A DNA stretch of 64,000 nt from Sipunculus nudus. Taxonomy: Eukaryota > Annelida > Sipuncula > Golfingiida > Sipunculidae. The stretch spans positions 1,681,501 through 1,745,500 of the forward strand of contig CM049319.1 of assembly GCA_026874595.1 (NCBI GenBank), written 5' to 3'. The notes below the pieces were generated by a model. That model was not told where the DNA came from and did no database searches. It saw only the letters and a program-made list of their open reading frames with translations. This document shows positions 14,601-24,871 of the stretch, piece after piece. Position numbers and translations under genes: made by a program. Within the stretch, counting starts at the first letter, position 1, and every line of letters begins with the position of its first letter.

Positions 14601-17600
14601 TGAACTTATATGACAAACTTGAGAGAGCTTGTTCCAGGAATCATTTCTGTGAAATATTGGACAATTTGGCTGAACAGTTTCGGAGAAGAAGATTTTTAAA
14701 GCTTTTTTAGCTTTTTCCCTATAAAATCTAAAAAAATGCAATTAGCCAAAAATTAAGCAAAATCTGATAGAGTTTTTTTAGGTGACTAATTTTTTGCATA
14801 AAATTTTGTGATGTTAACTCTTACCATTTTCAAGATAGTATGGGTTAACATACAGATGCCAGACGACAGAAGACGGTAGACGCCACACCATCGCACAAGC
14901 TCATAGGTTCGCTAAAAATTCTCCAAGATGGGTGTACATGCCAAATTTCAGACCAATACACTGAACCACTTCTGAGATAGCAGCAATTTTCACCTAAAGC
15001 AAACATATGGATGGACAAAGCATAAAAATGATTGCAGATGGTGCCACCTGTCATAATGATACTTTTGCGGCTGCCATTGCTTTAAATATATTTTTTACAC
15101 CTTCTTCATTATAAGATTTGTAGGTTGACACTAAATTCATAAGGCTATCTGTTTAACTTAAAATCTTATGATAAAGATTAGGTAGAGTGGTCCAGAGAGG
15201 GCCTAATGAGATTTTGGATCATGTTTAGAATCGGATCTACATTCTGGAACAGTAAATATGAATCAGCTTCCCTTCTTACTTTCTCATTTTGACCTCCCAT
15301 GTATTCCAGTAGATGCCCCATCATTCATTTAAAACCTTTATGACATGAAATGCTTGTGATTATAAGAAGCTGTTTGGCTGATAATTGACAATAATGTCTC
15401 TAGATCAGAGTCCTACGCTACTAACTGTGCCATGAAGATGTGATCCCAGCACAGGTGATTTTGGTTACTTTACAGCTATGAGGAAAGTTAATGGGGAGTT
15501 AATTGGAAACCCTTTTTGTTGGAATGGCAAAATTTAACACATTAATATTATGAAAGGAACCCAGAATCCTCCTCCTGTAATATGATGAACTCCAGGTGAA
15601 AGTAAAATATGTGAATTTCTCATTAACAGTGTGTGTAGAGCTCCTGACATATTGCCAAAGAGCTAAAGGTGGGGACTATTTCAGGTTCGCACTTACACAG
15701 TTAAGTGAAGAACTATATTCAGAGTAATACTCTGAAACATACATTAACCAATTTTCATTAATTTCATAACATGTTTAACTAGGAGTAATTATATGTTCAT
15801 TAAAAATCATATGGACTTAATCTCAAACCTATAAATAATTAACAAATATTTATATATTTCTTTTGTTTAAAAATTAATCTGTGAATTCAATATTTTAAAC
15901 TTTTTTAAGTCATTGTCAATTTAAAATCCAGGGCAGGAGTTGGCTTCTGTCACATTTTGATATTCTTTGGTAATTTTGCGGATCTCAAGATCTATGCATA
16001 TTCTTCAAGTTGTAGAAAGTCCTACAAACACTTTAATTGTGCAAAATTTATATTAAATTTACATTTGACACACTTAATGCTGGAAAAATAGCAAATGTTC
16101 TGGACTTCTGGTAGGTCCGTCAGTCAGTGCTAGAGAAATAGCTTCCATAGCTGTGTCTGGCAGTATCAGTGTGCATGCCCATAGGAAGTGCGGGAACTTC
16201 AGCTTGTATGACCAGGGTCCAGACCTATAGCAACAGCTTAAAATTAATAGGTCTTTGTATATAGGGAAACAAACACTTTTGCGATACCCATTTTGACCAA
16301 CCAGACATGTTGGCCCAATTCTGTTAAGTGCAAAGTTTTTTTTTAATCATTTATGGAGTGCTGGTCAATATGTTACAGTTGGAAATAATGTTTTTTAATG
16401 CATGTTGGTGTAGTGGAATCCAATTCCTTAACTAAACTTAAGTCTGGTCTAAAGTCAAGAAAACTAAAACTGAATGATTGAGGCCTTGAAAACGCATGAC
16501 TGCAATTAACATTGCACAATTTGGCCAGTTTTCATCTTTCATTCGAATGCTAGCCTTTGCTCAATTTCCTAGCCTTTGGATTAAAGTGATCTTGCTTTTT
16601 TTGGAGCCACTATAGAAACCGGGCTACGCTTCTATGAGGAACAAGGTAAAGAGGGCAATATATTTGATGGGGATAGAGAAAAAATGGGGTATAGTTTTTG
16701 GGGGGTTACGTACATTATATGAATAAACATATTTGTAAACACTGTGTTCTTGTCTCATTTGAGCCGTTATGTGTGTCTGTGTACATAGGAGTGTTGTCTG
16801 TGGACATCTGAAATGTGAGAGAGAACTGATTATTATAAATACATAGTAACATACAATGACATGATCCTCGAAAGGGTCTCGAACCACCAACCGCACGCCC
16901 AGTAGCCGTCTGCATATCCAACTGCGCCAGGAAGGCAAGTTGCAAGGCAATGAATTGTCGAGGTATTTAAGTCTATTGTTGTAACGTAATGTGGTAAAAA
17001 TACATAAGGTGTCACCACCCTCTGTGGTGTAAGCCAATAATATAAGTGAAAACTGTCCACTGAGAAATTTCTCATGAATATGCATAAATGAGGCTGTGAC
17101 TTAAAGCGAGACGTAACGAAGTCCGGATCCGTGACCCCAGAAATAAATCAACAGATTATCCATAATTAATGCTAATAAATAAAACCCTGTTACTGGTGTA
17201 TAGACGAAAATAGATGGAAATAAAAATCAATTTGTGGTGTGTCTTTTTGACGTATAGTGTGAAATGTTCAGCTAAACTATGAGCATGTGGGGTCCACGGA
17301 ATCCGTGAATGGCCGGGTTTTACCTAGCGCACAAAAATCACAGTTACGGGGGTTTTTACATTAAGCTGAGCTAAGTAGGTGTTCATAAACTTTATAAAAA
17401 TATCTATAGATTAATAATGAATATTAGCATGTCTTATAATATAGGAATGTCTGATTCAATGTCAGAAAATGGGTAAATTATCTTTATTAACAATAAAAAA
17501 AAAATACAAGTGAAGATCAAGTAAACCATTGACATGTGGGTGAGCTTGTTATTGTTTTGGTAATTAAAATATCACATGACCTGTGTGAACTGTTTACTGA

Positions 17601-20042
17601 GATACCGTTGTAACTAATGATCAAGCATAGCAGCCATGGATAAACCTACAGGTAACACGTCTGTTAGGGACAAGATCCAAGGTGTTGTAACTGAAACGAT
17701 GGCATCGATACCGTCTAAATGCAAGTGTGAGGATAATGAGGCCGAAAGAGCGAAAAAGTTTAAAGGTCCCAGAGCGATTAGACTTATGTTGCAGAATTGA
17801 AGAATGGAAAAATCACAAGAAGAAAGCCAAACCAGGTGTTTGCCATCGTGTGGAGGCCCCTCCGTCAGGTCTGTGGGTTTGAACACAGATGGGGTGATTC
17901 AGAAAGATAGTGCGACCCAATGTAGTTATACTGTTGGAAGTTTCGGTAAAGGTGATGCAGTTACATCCTCATTTCACATTTCGCATACCTTCCTAGTGCG
18001 CAATGTACTGTCGTCAAAGGAGTCATGTTTAACCGGGCTTATGGAGAATTGTTTAGTACCAAAAAGAAGAACCTGCCCCGTTTGTCAAAGTGAAATGAAA
18101 CTCGTATCGGTTAACACAAAAGACTGTGGTGATGGCTTCCAATGGTGCTGCCAAAAGAGACGGCCAAAGCACAATATGAAATTATCAGTTCGACATGGCA
18201 CCTAGTTTGCCGTGTCGAAGCTCAGTATTGAGGAGATTCTGGACCTCACATATTTTTGGACAATAGGGTTAACGCACAACCAAATCCATTATCAGACTGG
18301 CTTGAGACCTAATACCATTGTGGACTGGGCCAGCTTTAGTCGCGAGGTTTGCGAGGTGTTGTTACGAGAGACTGAGCAAGGTGCACAGATTGAAGGTCCG
18401 GGCATCATAGTCGAAATCGACGAAAGTAAATTTTCCCACAGGAAGTATCACCCTGGCAATCAGGTGAGGGGCGGATGGGTTCTGGGAGGTCGTGAAAGGG
18501 AAAATAAATCCAAACTATTCATGTGTACAGTACCGGACAGGAGTGCAAATACCTTACTCCCGATTATCAAAAAACACGTCGCCCGAGGCTCTGTCATATA
18601 CTCGGACTGTTGGAAATCATACAGTCAATTGAAAGAGATGGGCTATGGGCATCTCACGGTGAACCATAGTGAAACATTTTAAGACCCCGAAACCGGGTGC
18701 CATACGAATTGTATTGAGGGATGTTGGCAAAAGGTAAAGCATGGCCTAACGATGCTAAAACTTGGAGTGAAGCCTGAGATGTTGTTGGGATATTTAAGCA
18801 TGTACATGTGGAGGGAGCGCAATGTGAACAATGACATTTTTGTGCAATTCATGCGGGACGCGGCTGGATTATACAATGGACAATGTTCAAACGCCGCATG
18901 TAAATTTTGTACTTCATGAATAATAATGACCAAGTGTACATAGTGTATTATATTGTTGATTAAGGTAAGTAAAAATAATACATGAAATGTACATGAAACA
19001 GATAATATGACAAGATAGTAATATACTAGAAAAGGGTGTTAAATTGAGGTGATGCAAAAAGACATGTCACATTTGATTATCAACATCCATATTTTCGTGA
19101 GATGCACACAGGGTGTACATAATGTAAATTAGAAATAGGCAGAACTATAGAAATCGGGCTTCAGCCTACCGCCGGTAAAACGGGTGTCGCATAATAAATT
19201 GTTTCCTGGAAAAGGCCGATACATATCATTTTCCTCAGAATTCCCGTATTTAATTTTGCTCATAGCTGGAGTTTATTATATTAGAGGAGGAGGGGTCAGG
19301 GGAACCTGGGTTCCCCGTCTGAACGGGGGTGTGGGGGCCGAGCCCCCACCTAAAGCTTGGTTTTCCTGTTAAAATAGTAAATGGTTTCCCATTTTCGCGA
19401 TAGATGCCTCTTCAATCGCAGATATAAATGAACAAAACTTGCTCCTGCTGGTATCTCTTCTTCACAGCTCACTTAGTAGCGTGTAGGGCTCCTAGTCCAG
19501 AGATCGTAGGTTCGATTCCCGATTCAGGCGAAAATAGGGAGTAAGAGGTTACAATTTTATATATGTTCCTCAATACAAGCGAAGCCCGCGTTCTATATCT
19601 TATTTTGAAAAGATTAAACATGAACCATTAAGGTAGATGTGTATTTGTTTTTCATTTATCATGTAATACATTTCAAAAGACCAACAGACGTTATTTTTAA
19701 GAATTGCCCTTGCCTTAGTCTGATTTTTGGTGTAGCCCGGTTTTTATAGTGGAGCCTTATTTTCAACCCCTGCCCTGGACCAGTAGCAGTGAGAACACGG
19801 TTGTCAAGAGCCAAGGACTGTGTACCACGTTACACGGGGCACGGTGTGTTGTCAAGTTTCCATTGAAAGCTCACCTGGTATTCTATTTCAAATGCTGTAT
19901 CATCTTTTTTTACGAATTGGTGGAAGCATTCACGTTTCCCTGGTTCTATCTCGACTGTCAAACTTAAATCTAGTGCACTGACTAACTCTAAAATAGCCAA
20001 GCACGCCAGGAGCGATGTCAAACACAAACTTTCCAACTTCAT
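2446..20042 (-). CDS. TMED5-like: TMED1/TMED5-like p24-gamma cargo receptor gene (3 coding exons seen, 3' end off window)
   Basis: Coding exons, in transcript order, are 20042-19875, 3242-3145 and 2617-2446, with GT-AG borders and matching phases (0, 2, 0). They give 146 residues. Residues 1-23 form a hydrophobic signal peptide ending near VSA-LDLS. The GOLD domain follows, with the invariant p24 cysteines at C39 (ECFHQ) and C101 (ICFDNTF), which form a disulfide in this family. The EIEYQ, DGGDLDI and SKKLVYFD stretches are typical of TMED1/TMED5. p24 proteins are single-pass cargo receptors of COPII/COPI vesicles between ER and Golgi. Family members are about 215-235 aa, so the coiled-coil, membrane helix and cytosolic tail are missing. 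I found no exon for them between 1 and 2445, so they should lie left of the window. An upstream ATG at 20081 would add 13 residues; 20042 gives the cleaner signal peptide. TMED1 versus TMED5 orthology cannot be settled here. Confidence 0.88.
3145..3242 (-). CDS. TMED5-like: TMED-like exon 2: middle of GOLD domain
   Basis: 98 nt read from a TGCAG acceptor to a GTAAGT donor. It encodes VIDGGDLDINFMV through DGEH and ends in phase 2. It joins exon 1 in frame directly after the EIEYQ motif, exactly as in vertebrate TMED1/5 (EYQV.GGAGLD.). Confidence 0.87.
3440..3848 (+). mobile_element. Truncated Helentron-like element (5' end plus internal piece)
   Basis: Starts with AACAAGGGACCCATGGGTCA, the same start as the full element at 6876, then jumps to sequence matching 7520-7860. 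It lacks the rest and abuts the next element, so it is an internally deleted and truncated copy. Confidence 0.6.
3849..6868 (+). mobile_element. Helentron-like element, family 2, copy a, with triplicated 3' end
   Basis: Begins AACAAGGGACC with a palindromic GGGACC...GGGTC block and ends in a 31-nt imperfect hairpin after an (ACGG)n-type spacer. The terminal unit of about 212 bp is present three times in tandem; hairpins start at 6409, 6619 and 6838. Related copies are at 10073-12504 and, inverted, at 47461-50199. No replicase/helicase frame was found, so it is non-autonomous. The minus-strand frame 6096-6605 is repeat-derived. Confidence 0.65.
6876..10063 (+). mobile_element. Helentron-like element, family 1, complete copy
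   Basis: About 3.19 kb from AAGGGACCCATGGGTCAC to the terminal hairpin (10033-10063), with an (ACGG/ACAG)n microsatellite at about 9934-10016 just before it. A near full-length inverted copy at 42020-45118 shares both ends and internal landmarks: a poly-G tract near 8484, AGCCTGGGGAGCATAGAGAT at 9207, and GGCTGACTTTGGGATGGGG at 7450. Two copies with the same borders define the element. It is non-autonomous. Confidence 0.68.
10073..12504 (+). mobile_element. Helentron-like element, family 2, copy b
   Basis: Starts AACAAGGGACCTATGGGTCA ten bases after the previous element ends and finishes in an (ACGG)n tract (12411-12455) and hairpin (12474-12504). Compared with copy a, about 240 bp near the 5' end are missing (the join follows GAGGCACATG), and only one terminal unit is present. 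Confidence 0.65.
12505..14113 (+). mobile_element. Helentron-like element, 5'-truncated copy
   Basis: Matches family 2 from the position equivalent to about 4865 onward, with a family 1-like 3' part, and ends in a decayed hairpin at about 14082-14113. It follows copy b without a gap, as in a head-to-tail array. Confidence 0.6.
14114..15056 (-). repeat. Third, diverged Helentron-like repeat family
   Basis: Contains two or three diverged tandem units of about 300 bp sharing GGCCAAAA.TCACTGAACT, and an end with GACGACAGAAGACGGTAGAC next to ACAAGCTCATAGGTTCGCTA. The layout (core repeats plus a GACG-rich spacer plus a hairpin-like end) matches the other Helentron-like families, but the sequence is unrelated to them. 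Confidence 0.5.
15057..16602. other. TMED intron 1, no recognised feature
   Basis: AT-rich sequence without an open frame, splice-flanked exon candidate or obvious repeat. I see nothing to annotate here. Confidence 0.4.
16700..16945 (-). repeat. tRNA-derived SINE inside the Merlin element
   Basis: On the minus strand a tRNA-like head (16935-16865) carries a textbook A box (TGGCGCAGTTGG) and B box (GGTTCGAGACC) about 40 bases apart, followed by an unrelated AT-rich tail. The acceptor stem pairs poorly, so this is a SINE or tRNA pseudogene and not a functional tRNA. It explains the 153-codon minus-strand open frame here. Confidence 0.55.
17804..18919 (+). pseudogene. Merlin transposase pseudogene (two in-frame nonsense codons)
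   Basis: One continuous reading frame interrupted by TAG at 18203-18205 and TAA at 18680-18682, ending at TGA 18917-18919. The N-terminal part has a zinc-ribbon half site (CPVCQSEM) and a GFQWCCQK region. A helix-turn-helix-like stretch follows (LTHNQIHYQTGLRPNTIVDW). Then comes the ISXO2-like catalytic domain, with Asp in VEIDESKF, Asp in VIYSDCWKSY and, after the second stop, the acidic residue in CIEGCWQKVK. Flanking similarity continues through both stops, so these are point nonsense changes and not frameshifts. The encoded protein would move the surrounding element; this copy cannot make it without read-through. Confidence 0.8.
19143..19598 (+). mobile_element. Nested MITE with Merlin-like inverted ends and a tRNA-like core
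   Basis: The left end CTATAGAAATCGGGCTTC is mirrored by GAAGCCCGCGTTCTATAT near 19582, so the ends are inverted and related to the outer Merlin ends. Between them, 19466-19530 contains a B-box (GGTTCGATTCC) and a degenerate A-box-like stretch, which suggests a tRNA-derived insertion. Confidence 0.4.
19875..20042 (-). CDS. TMED5-like: TMED-like exon 1: signal peptide and start of GOLD domain
   Basis: Encodes residues 1-56, from a signal peptide (LTSLLACLAILELVSA) to EIEYQ. The donor is CAG|GTGAGC with GT at 19874-19873, phase 0. An in-frame ATG at 20081 would make a longer leader that starts with a polar stretch, which is less like a signal peptide. Confidence 0.88.
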
Positions 20043-20099
20043 CGTGTGGGCTTGCCTTGACAGGAGGGCGGAAGTTGACACTTCATTAACATGCGCGCC

Positions 20100-20115
20100 G
20101 GTAGCTTCCGGCGGT
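20100..20115 (-). promoter_or_regulatory. ETS-like site in a small GC-rich patch upstream of TMED
   Basis: On the minus strand this patch reads CCGCCGGAAGCTACCGG, which contains the CCGGAAG core bound by ETS factors. It sits about 65 bases upstream of the TMED start codon, in a GC-rich island within AT-rich DNA. Housekeeping TATA-less promoters often carry such sites. This is motif matching only; no transcription start can be seen. Confidence 0.35.
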
Positions 20116-21037
20116 GAGCACTGAATAGCAAAATTTATTATTGTAAACGGTTTATATTCACTTCACACGAAGACAAAATGAAGATAATATTTAGGAGGCA
20201 TTCAAAAGATGATTATCAGGCTTCGGTTCTGCAATAAATAGCTGATTGTACATGAAATTGATTTTATGCTTTGATTATTTCAATAAAATGCGAAACAATC
20301 GTAAACTTGAGTGAGTTTATTAAACGATTGATACATAAATTTGTTAACGTGTATTTGAAAAACAAGTCCCTTATATACAATGAAACGTGTTAATAATATT
20401 TAGGATGTTAAGATATTAGGCATATCGTGGACCTGGAAAAAAAAATATATTGACATCTTTGGGTCATAAATTTGTCTCCGCGCGGATCTCTCTGATTTTA
20501 AGGCACACCCAACCGGTGGGGGGGGGGGGGTTATATTCATAAGCTTAATTGCGTGTTCTCCCCTTCTTCGAGTTGAACAAGAAAGACTCGACGAATTTAG
20601 AATATTAAGACATGACTAAAGATATTTAAACAATAATATTTAAAAAAGGCAATGTACTCAGTCGTATGAAATCCGACTGAATCTGAATAAGCATTTTTCG
20701 ACGGGTTTTATTACTAAAATAAAAAATGAAGACAGTCGTCATAGTTTAAACCTTTTGCTTCCATATAATCAAGGCAACAAACAATTTATTTTAATTTATA
20801 TATAAAATAGATGTATTTTAGCGCCTTGATTCAATTAGCTTGTCTAAAAGTTTTTTTTCATAAATTTTTTAAACAAATAAAAAATTTAAATTGAGTGCAC
20901 TAATGAAATGAAAAACAACAAAAAAAAGAACAAATATTTGTTAATCTTGTAAACATGCTGTAAATCGTACTCGGAGCATACTTTCTGCTGTTATTATGCA
21001 TGCATGTGGAGCGTTCTGGTTTCGGCAGACCGATTGT

Positions 21038-21040
<3 letters not shown>
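20116..21040. other. Intergenic region, TMED side
   Basis: AT-rich non-coding sequence. It includes a G run at about 20517-20530 and short A/T runs, with no recognised gene or element. Confidence 0.4.

Positions 21041-21104
<64 letters not shown>
21041..21104. repeat. (AT)n microsatellite, 64 bp
   Basis: Uninterrupted AT dinucleotide run. It is translated as alternating Tyr-Ile in any frame, so open frames here are artefacts. Confidence 0.95.
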
Positions 21105-21106
<2 letters not shown>

Positions 21107-21469
21107 TATATAGATATTAGCATTCATGTACGATTTTACGACGCTCGCTATGAAGTAATACTTGTCCAATTTAGACGTTTAAATTAATTTATCTCTTAAC
21201 TATATACGTCATACCTCCATATACAAAATATACAAAACAGGAGGTAAATATGTTTGCAAGATATAGGCGCAAAAAGTAACAGTTAAGACAGAGAAAATTC
21301 TATCACGTGTACGAATTTCCTATAAAGAATTTATTTAAACTCTGTTTTACGATTTAAACACGATCAAAATGTTTGTTGCATGGGGTTGAAGATTCGAATA
21401 CCTATGCATGTCGGATATATGGGATGAAACAGGTCCATGACGGGACGTACTATGGTAAATATCCATGCA

Positions 21470-21660
21470 CGGCCCGTCCTTCCGTCTGTCGTGCCGTCCC
21501 TCCGTCCTTTATAACTTTTAAAGGGGCCGAGTTACCTATCTGACCTTTATACACTAAAGGTAATCCCTTAAAGCTTTCATAAGAAAAGGTCAGAAAACGT
21601 GGATAATATCGCACACATGCAGGCTGCTTGTTTTGTTTATCCAAAAGTGTTTATAATATG
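21470..21660. repeat. Probable repeat with CCGTCC-rich start
   Basis: The CGGCCCGTCCTTCCGTCTG-type stretch followed by AAAGGGGCCGAGTTACCTAT resembles the ends of the Helentron-like families in the window, but I found no second copy to confirm it. Confidence 0.3.
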
Positions 21661-21945
21661 TGGGGGACCGCCAAAATAAAACAAATTCAACAAGGGCATC
21701 TGGCAGCAAGTCAGATAATCCAGAGCGTTGCAAATGGCGTTTTGCAACAAGTGACCTTTTTATACCTCCGCATGTAGCAACCTACCACCTTAGGTTACAT
21801 GTTTTTCCCGTTTGTCAACATTGCTGTGTTTACAAACATGTTGTTGATAAACATGTTCAAGCATCCTTCACGAAGGCCTTATAAGAACTTTTCTCAACCA
21901 AAATTACCCTTAGATCATTAATATACAGTGGAACCTCTAGCTGCT

Positions 21946-22113
21946 AGTGGGCACCTCTATAAACTTAAAGTGTGCACTTTTGGGAAGTCCCGTTTTTTTT
22001 TTTCTTCTCTTTATTATGTTAAGCTATAATGTGGGCACCTCTATATATTCTGTAAAGTGGGCAGTTTTTCGGAACTAATGTGGACACTTCATGGATTTTC
22101 AAGGTTGAACTGT
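21946..22113. mobile_element. Possible small pogo/Tc1-like MITE remnant
   Basis: Starts after TA with CAGTGGAACCTCTAG and ends with AAGGTTGAACTG, which is roughly its inverse. Inside are repeats of GTGGGCACCTCTATA. A related piece is at 23106-23175. Ends of the CAGT-GAACCTC type are common in pogo/Tigger elements; the assignment is tentative. Confidence 0.35.
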
Positions 22114-22713
22114 CTCCTTATAGCAACTTTGTAAGCCTTCTTTATAGCGATTTTAAAGTTATTAATATAATATTAATTCTTAATTAATAATAATAATCAA
22201 AACAAATTAACCACATTTTGAGGTGTGCAAGTGAACATTGCATAATAGCGATTATAATCTATTGACTCTAGACCACCAGCTCAAGCTATAGAGATCACCC
22301 CAGACTAGATAGCCCTGTGCTAATTAATTAATATCAGTTTGTTTAGCTACCAAGAGTTGAAGGAAGCCCTGCTCATTCACCCAATTAATACTCTGTGATG
22401 AGGTGACACAGCTAAATGCCCCTCTGGCCCATCACAGGTATACATGCCCACTAGACCAGGACAGTGTTTATTTAACAGTTGTTACATAATGATTCATACT
22501 GTACATTTGCCATTCTGTATCATAATCACAGTTACTGTTCACTTGTGAACAAGTCAACCCCAAATTCAAAGAGAAAAATTTGACATTAGCTCAAAAAATT
22601 GATCTCTTAAAAAATGTTTTCTCAAGATGATAGTATTTAAATTAGTGACCTACTGTCTTTGCTAAATACCAAATGCTGCTTTGCCATTGAGTGCTTATAA
22701 GATATAAAAAAAG

Positions 22714-22716
<3 letters not shown>

Positions 22717-22778
<62 letters not shown>
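22717..22778. repeat. (AT)n microsatellite, 62 bp
   Basis: Uninterrupted AT dinucleotide run. Confidence 0.95.
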
Positions 22779-22781
<3 letters not shown>

Positions 22782-23029
22782 GCTATCTTATAGACCATCT
22801 GCTCACAGCTTTCTTTTATTATGCTTATTTTTAGTCCATACTTTAATGTAATATAATACATATTTTCTAACAAATGTCTTGATAATTAAAATTAAATTGT
22901 CACTGAAAAAACTTCATTAAGTAAAGATAGATGAAACATGCAATAAGTTAATTCAGTAATCTTAAAACATGATTAATTATAGAAATATATCATACTAGGG
23001 GGCAGCACTCTATGTGCTGGCCATTACCT

Positions 23030-23031
<2 letters not shown>

Positions 23032-23106
<75 letters not shown>
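23032..23106. repeat. (AT)n microsatellite, 75 bp
   Basis: Uninterrupted AT run that ends directly at the GTGGGCACCTCTATAAAG repeat (23107 onward). This suggests it grew at the edge of that element. Confidence 0.95.
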
Positions 23107-23109
<3 letters not shown>

Positions 23110-23175
23110 GGCACCTCTATAAAGTGGGCACTTTGGTCCAGTCCCAAGGGTGCCCACATTATAGAGGTGTATACA
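23107..23175. repeat. Inverted-repeat fragment related to 21946-22113
   Basis: GTGGGCACCTCTATAAAGTG is followed by GGTGCCCACATTATAGAGGT, its approximate inverse, so the fragment can fold on itself. Confidence 0.45.
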
Positions 23176-23219
23176 CAGAGGAAGCCAGAAATCACATACA
23201 TTCTTTTTAAAAAAAAGTA

Positions 23220-23560
23220 GGTGATTGGGCACCTTTAATGTCGCCTCGATAACTTATTAGGGCTTCGTTGGATTTTCACGAAACTTGCTATAACTACTTA
23301 TCAGTAGATTTTCTCGTCCGAGTTCGATCCTCATAAAATCCATGCATATTTAATGAGGTCAGAGGTCACCGGACTTTGGTGGCGCCGTAATGTCTTACCA
23401 AAAATCTTAAAGATATTCATGATAGCGAGTATAAATATCAACCAATACAGTTTCTCGCTTGAATTTAATTCTAGGCAAAATTCACGCATATTCATAGAGG
23501 TCAGAGGTCACATGGCATAAGACGGGCGTATTATTCACGTTTGCGATGCTTTTGTTACTC
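23220..23560. repeat. Repeat with two DR1-type AGGTCA sites (fragment)
   Basis: Two core units of about 140 bp, each with a conserved GGATTTTCACGAAACT-like part and AGGTCAGAGGTCA (23356-23368 and 23498-23510). It ends at ATAAGACGGGCGTATTATTC, the inverse of the start of the fuller copy at 32978. The layout resembles a Helentron/pearl-like element. Confidence 0.6.
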
Positions 23561-24863
23561 ATATACTTATCATATAGAGATTATAATATGTATATATATA
23601 ACTACATATATATAATCAGCGACTACAGTCGCTTTATTTAGCCACTTAAGCAGATACATGATATAATTGCCCACAGCAAGTACGAAAGTATATAATCACA
23701 ATTTACTTTTAAATTGTATTATTTTAAACAAATTTACAACCCCAGTCAGTATCATGAATATATAACCATTCACAGCTATAGAGACATTGGCAGGCAGGCT
23801 AGAAATGAGCAAAATTTTCTACCAGCAGTGGGGCCCAGCAAGGCAGAAAATGTATACTAGCTGGACCAAAAAGGAATTTACTGGAAACCACATTTTATAT
23901 AGAATATCTGTTTTAGTTATATAAAAGCAGTATTTTTTACACGTCTTTCTACACATTTTATACTTGTATGTAACGACTAAATTCATGATGACTCGCTCTT
24001 ATCGGAATAAAATAGATTACGCAATCTAATGTTTGTGTGATTCACGCAAAAACACGATCTGGATCAGATCCTGTAAATATATATATATTATTTTCAAAAT
24101 ATGTGCATCATATAGTTGGCATACTTGGTCCAAGTGCACTCTGTCACCTCTTTGTATACCAATAAGAATCAGACATAGAGAGACAAACGTACATATATTA
24201 ACCCGGCAACTGTATATAGATCCAAACTTACCCCAAAATGTATTTAACCTTTACTCGCCAAAAGCTCCCTCTGAAAAATATTATATATATATCTATATCG
24301 ACAGAGAGAGAGAGACATAACCATATAGTAGGCCTGTGTTTTTATAAGGTCCTTTCTGTGTATAATGATATCATTTATTTTTTAATGACAAATTTATTTT
24401 CAACAACTGTGCACAATGAATTTAATCTTCATAAGACCAGTAAATTAGTGTGCGCATGGAATAGTTAATTAACAAAATTCAAATAAACATCAGACTATAA
24501 TATAAATGGGATATTTAAGTAATTCACACACACAGAAAAAGCATTACATGCAGAATACTGCTTCACTGATGTTTCCACATCCACAAATGGCATGCATGTA
24601 CATATATATATATACGACAAATGGGAAAGACGCGAAAACCTCCACTTGCTGCCCGTACAAAAACCGCTACTAAAAACGAAGTTGTGTTTTCTGGTTTTCA
24701 ACTGTCAGGTGCCGTTGAGGCTTCACTCTAGCTTCTCTGGCCAATTATATTGAATGCAACAAATTGCATCCAGTTCTAATGCATTCATAATGTTCAAATA
24801 TGTGGATAAAATGCACAAAAACACGGTAATTCAGGTAATACTACGTATTTGCCGAGTGCCATA
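23561..24863. other. Intergenic region, BRD10 side
   Basis: AT-rich, with short TATATA stretches and a GAGAGAGAGA run near 24303. No exon or recognised element. Confidence 0.4.
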
Positions 24864-24871
24864 TGACGTCA
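24864..24871 (+). promoter_or_regulatory. Perfect CRE palindrome upstream of BRD10
   Basis: TGACGTCA, the full-length binding site of CREB/ATF proteins, about 540 bases before the BRD10 start codon. This is motif evidence only. The transcription start is unknown. Confidence 0.35.

Larger units (their letters stand above)
16603..19756 (+). mobile_element. Merlin-type (ISXO2/IS1595-like) DNA transposon, decayed
   Basis: The left end (16603-16627) and the reverse complement of the right end (19732-19756) match at 22 of 25 positions; both contain CCACTATA and AACCGGGCTAC. Between them lies a transposase frame with an ISXO2-like DDE domain, broken by two in-frame stops. The flanks are T-rich (GCTTTTTTT left, TTATTTTCA right) and do not give a clean 8-9-bp target duplication. 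A tRNA-SINE and a second TIR-bearing insert are nested inside. The right end lies about 120 bp from TMED exon 1. Confidence 0.72.

Noticed and set aside
16865..16935. Functional tRNA gene on the minus strand
   Set aside because: A and B boxes are good, but the acceptor and T stems pair poorly and a SINE tail follows.
16624..17085. 153-codon minus-strand open frame
   Set aside because: It runs through a tRNA-derived SINE head (A and B boxes at 16865-16935) and Merlin flank sequence, with no recognisable protein feature.
22990..23232. Open frames with long Tyr-Ile runs
   Set aside because: They are translations of (AT)n microsatellites.
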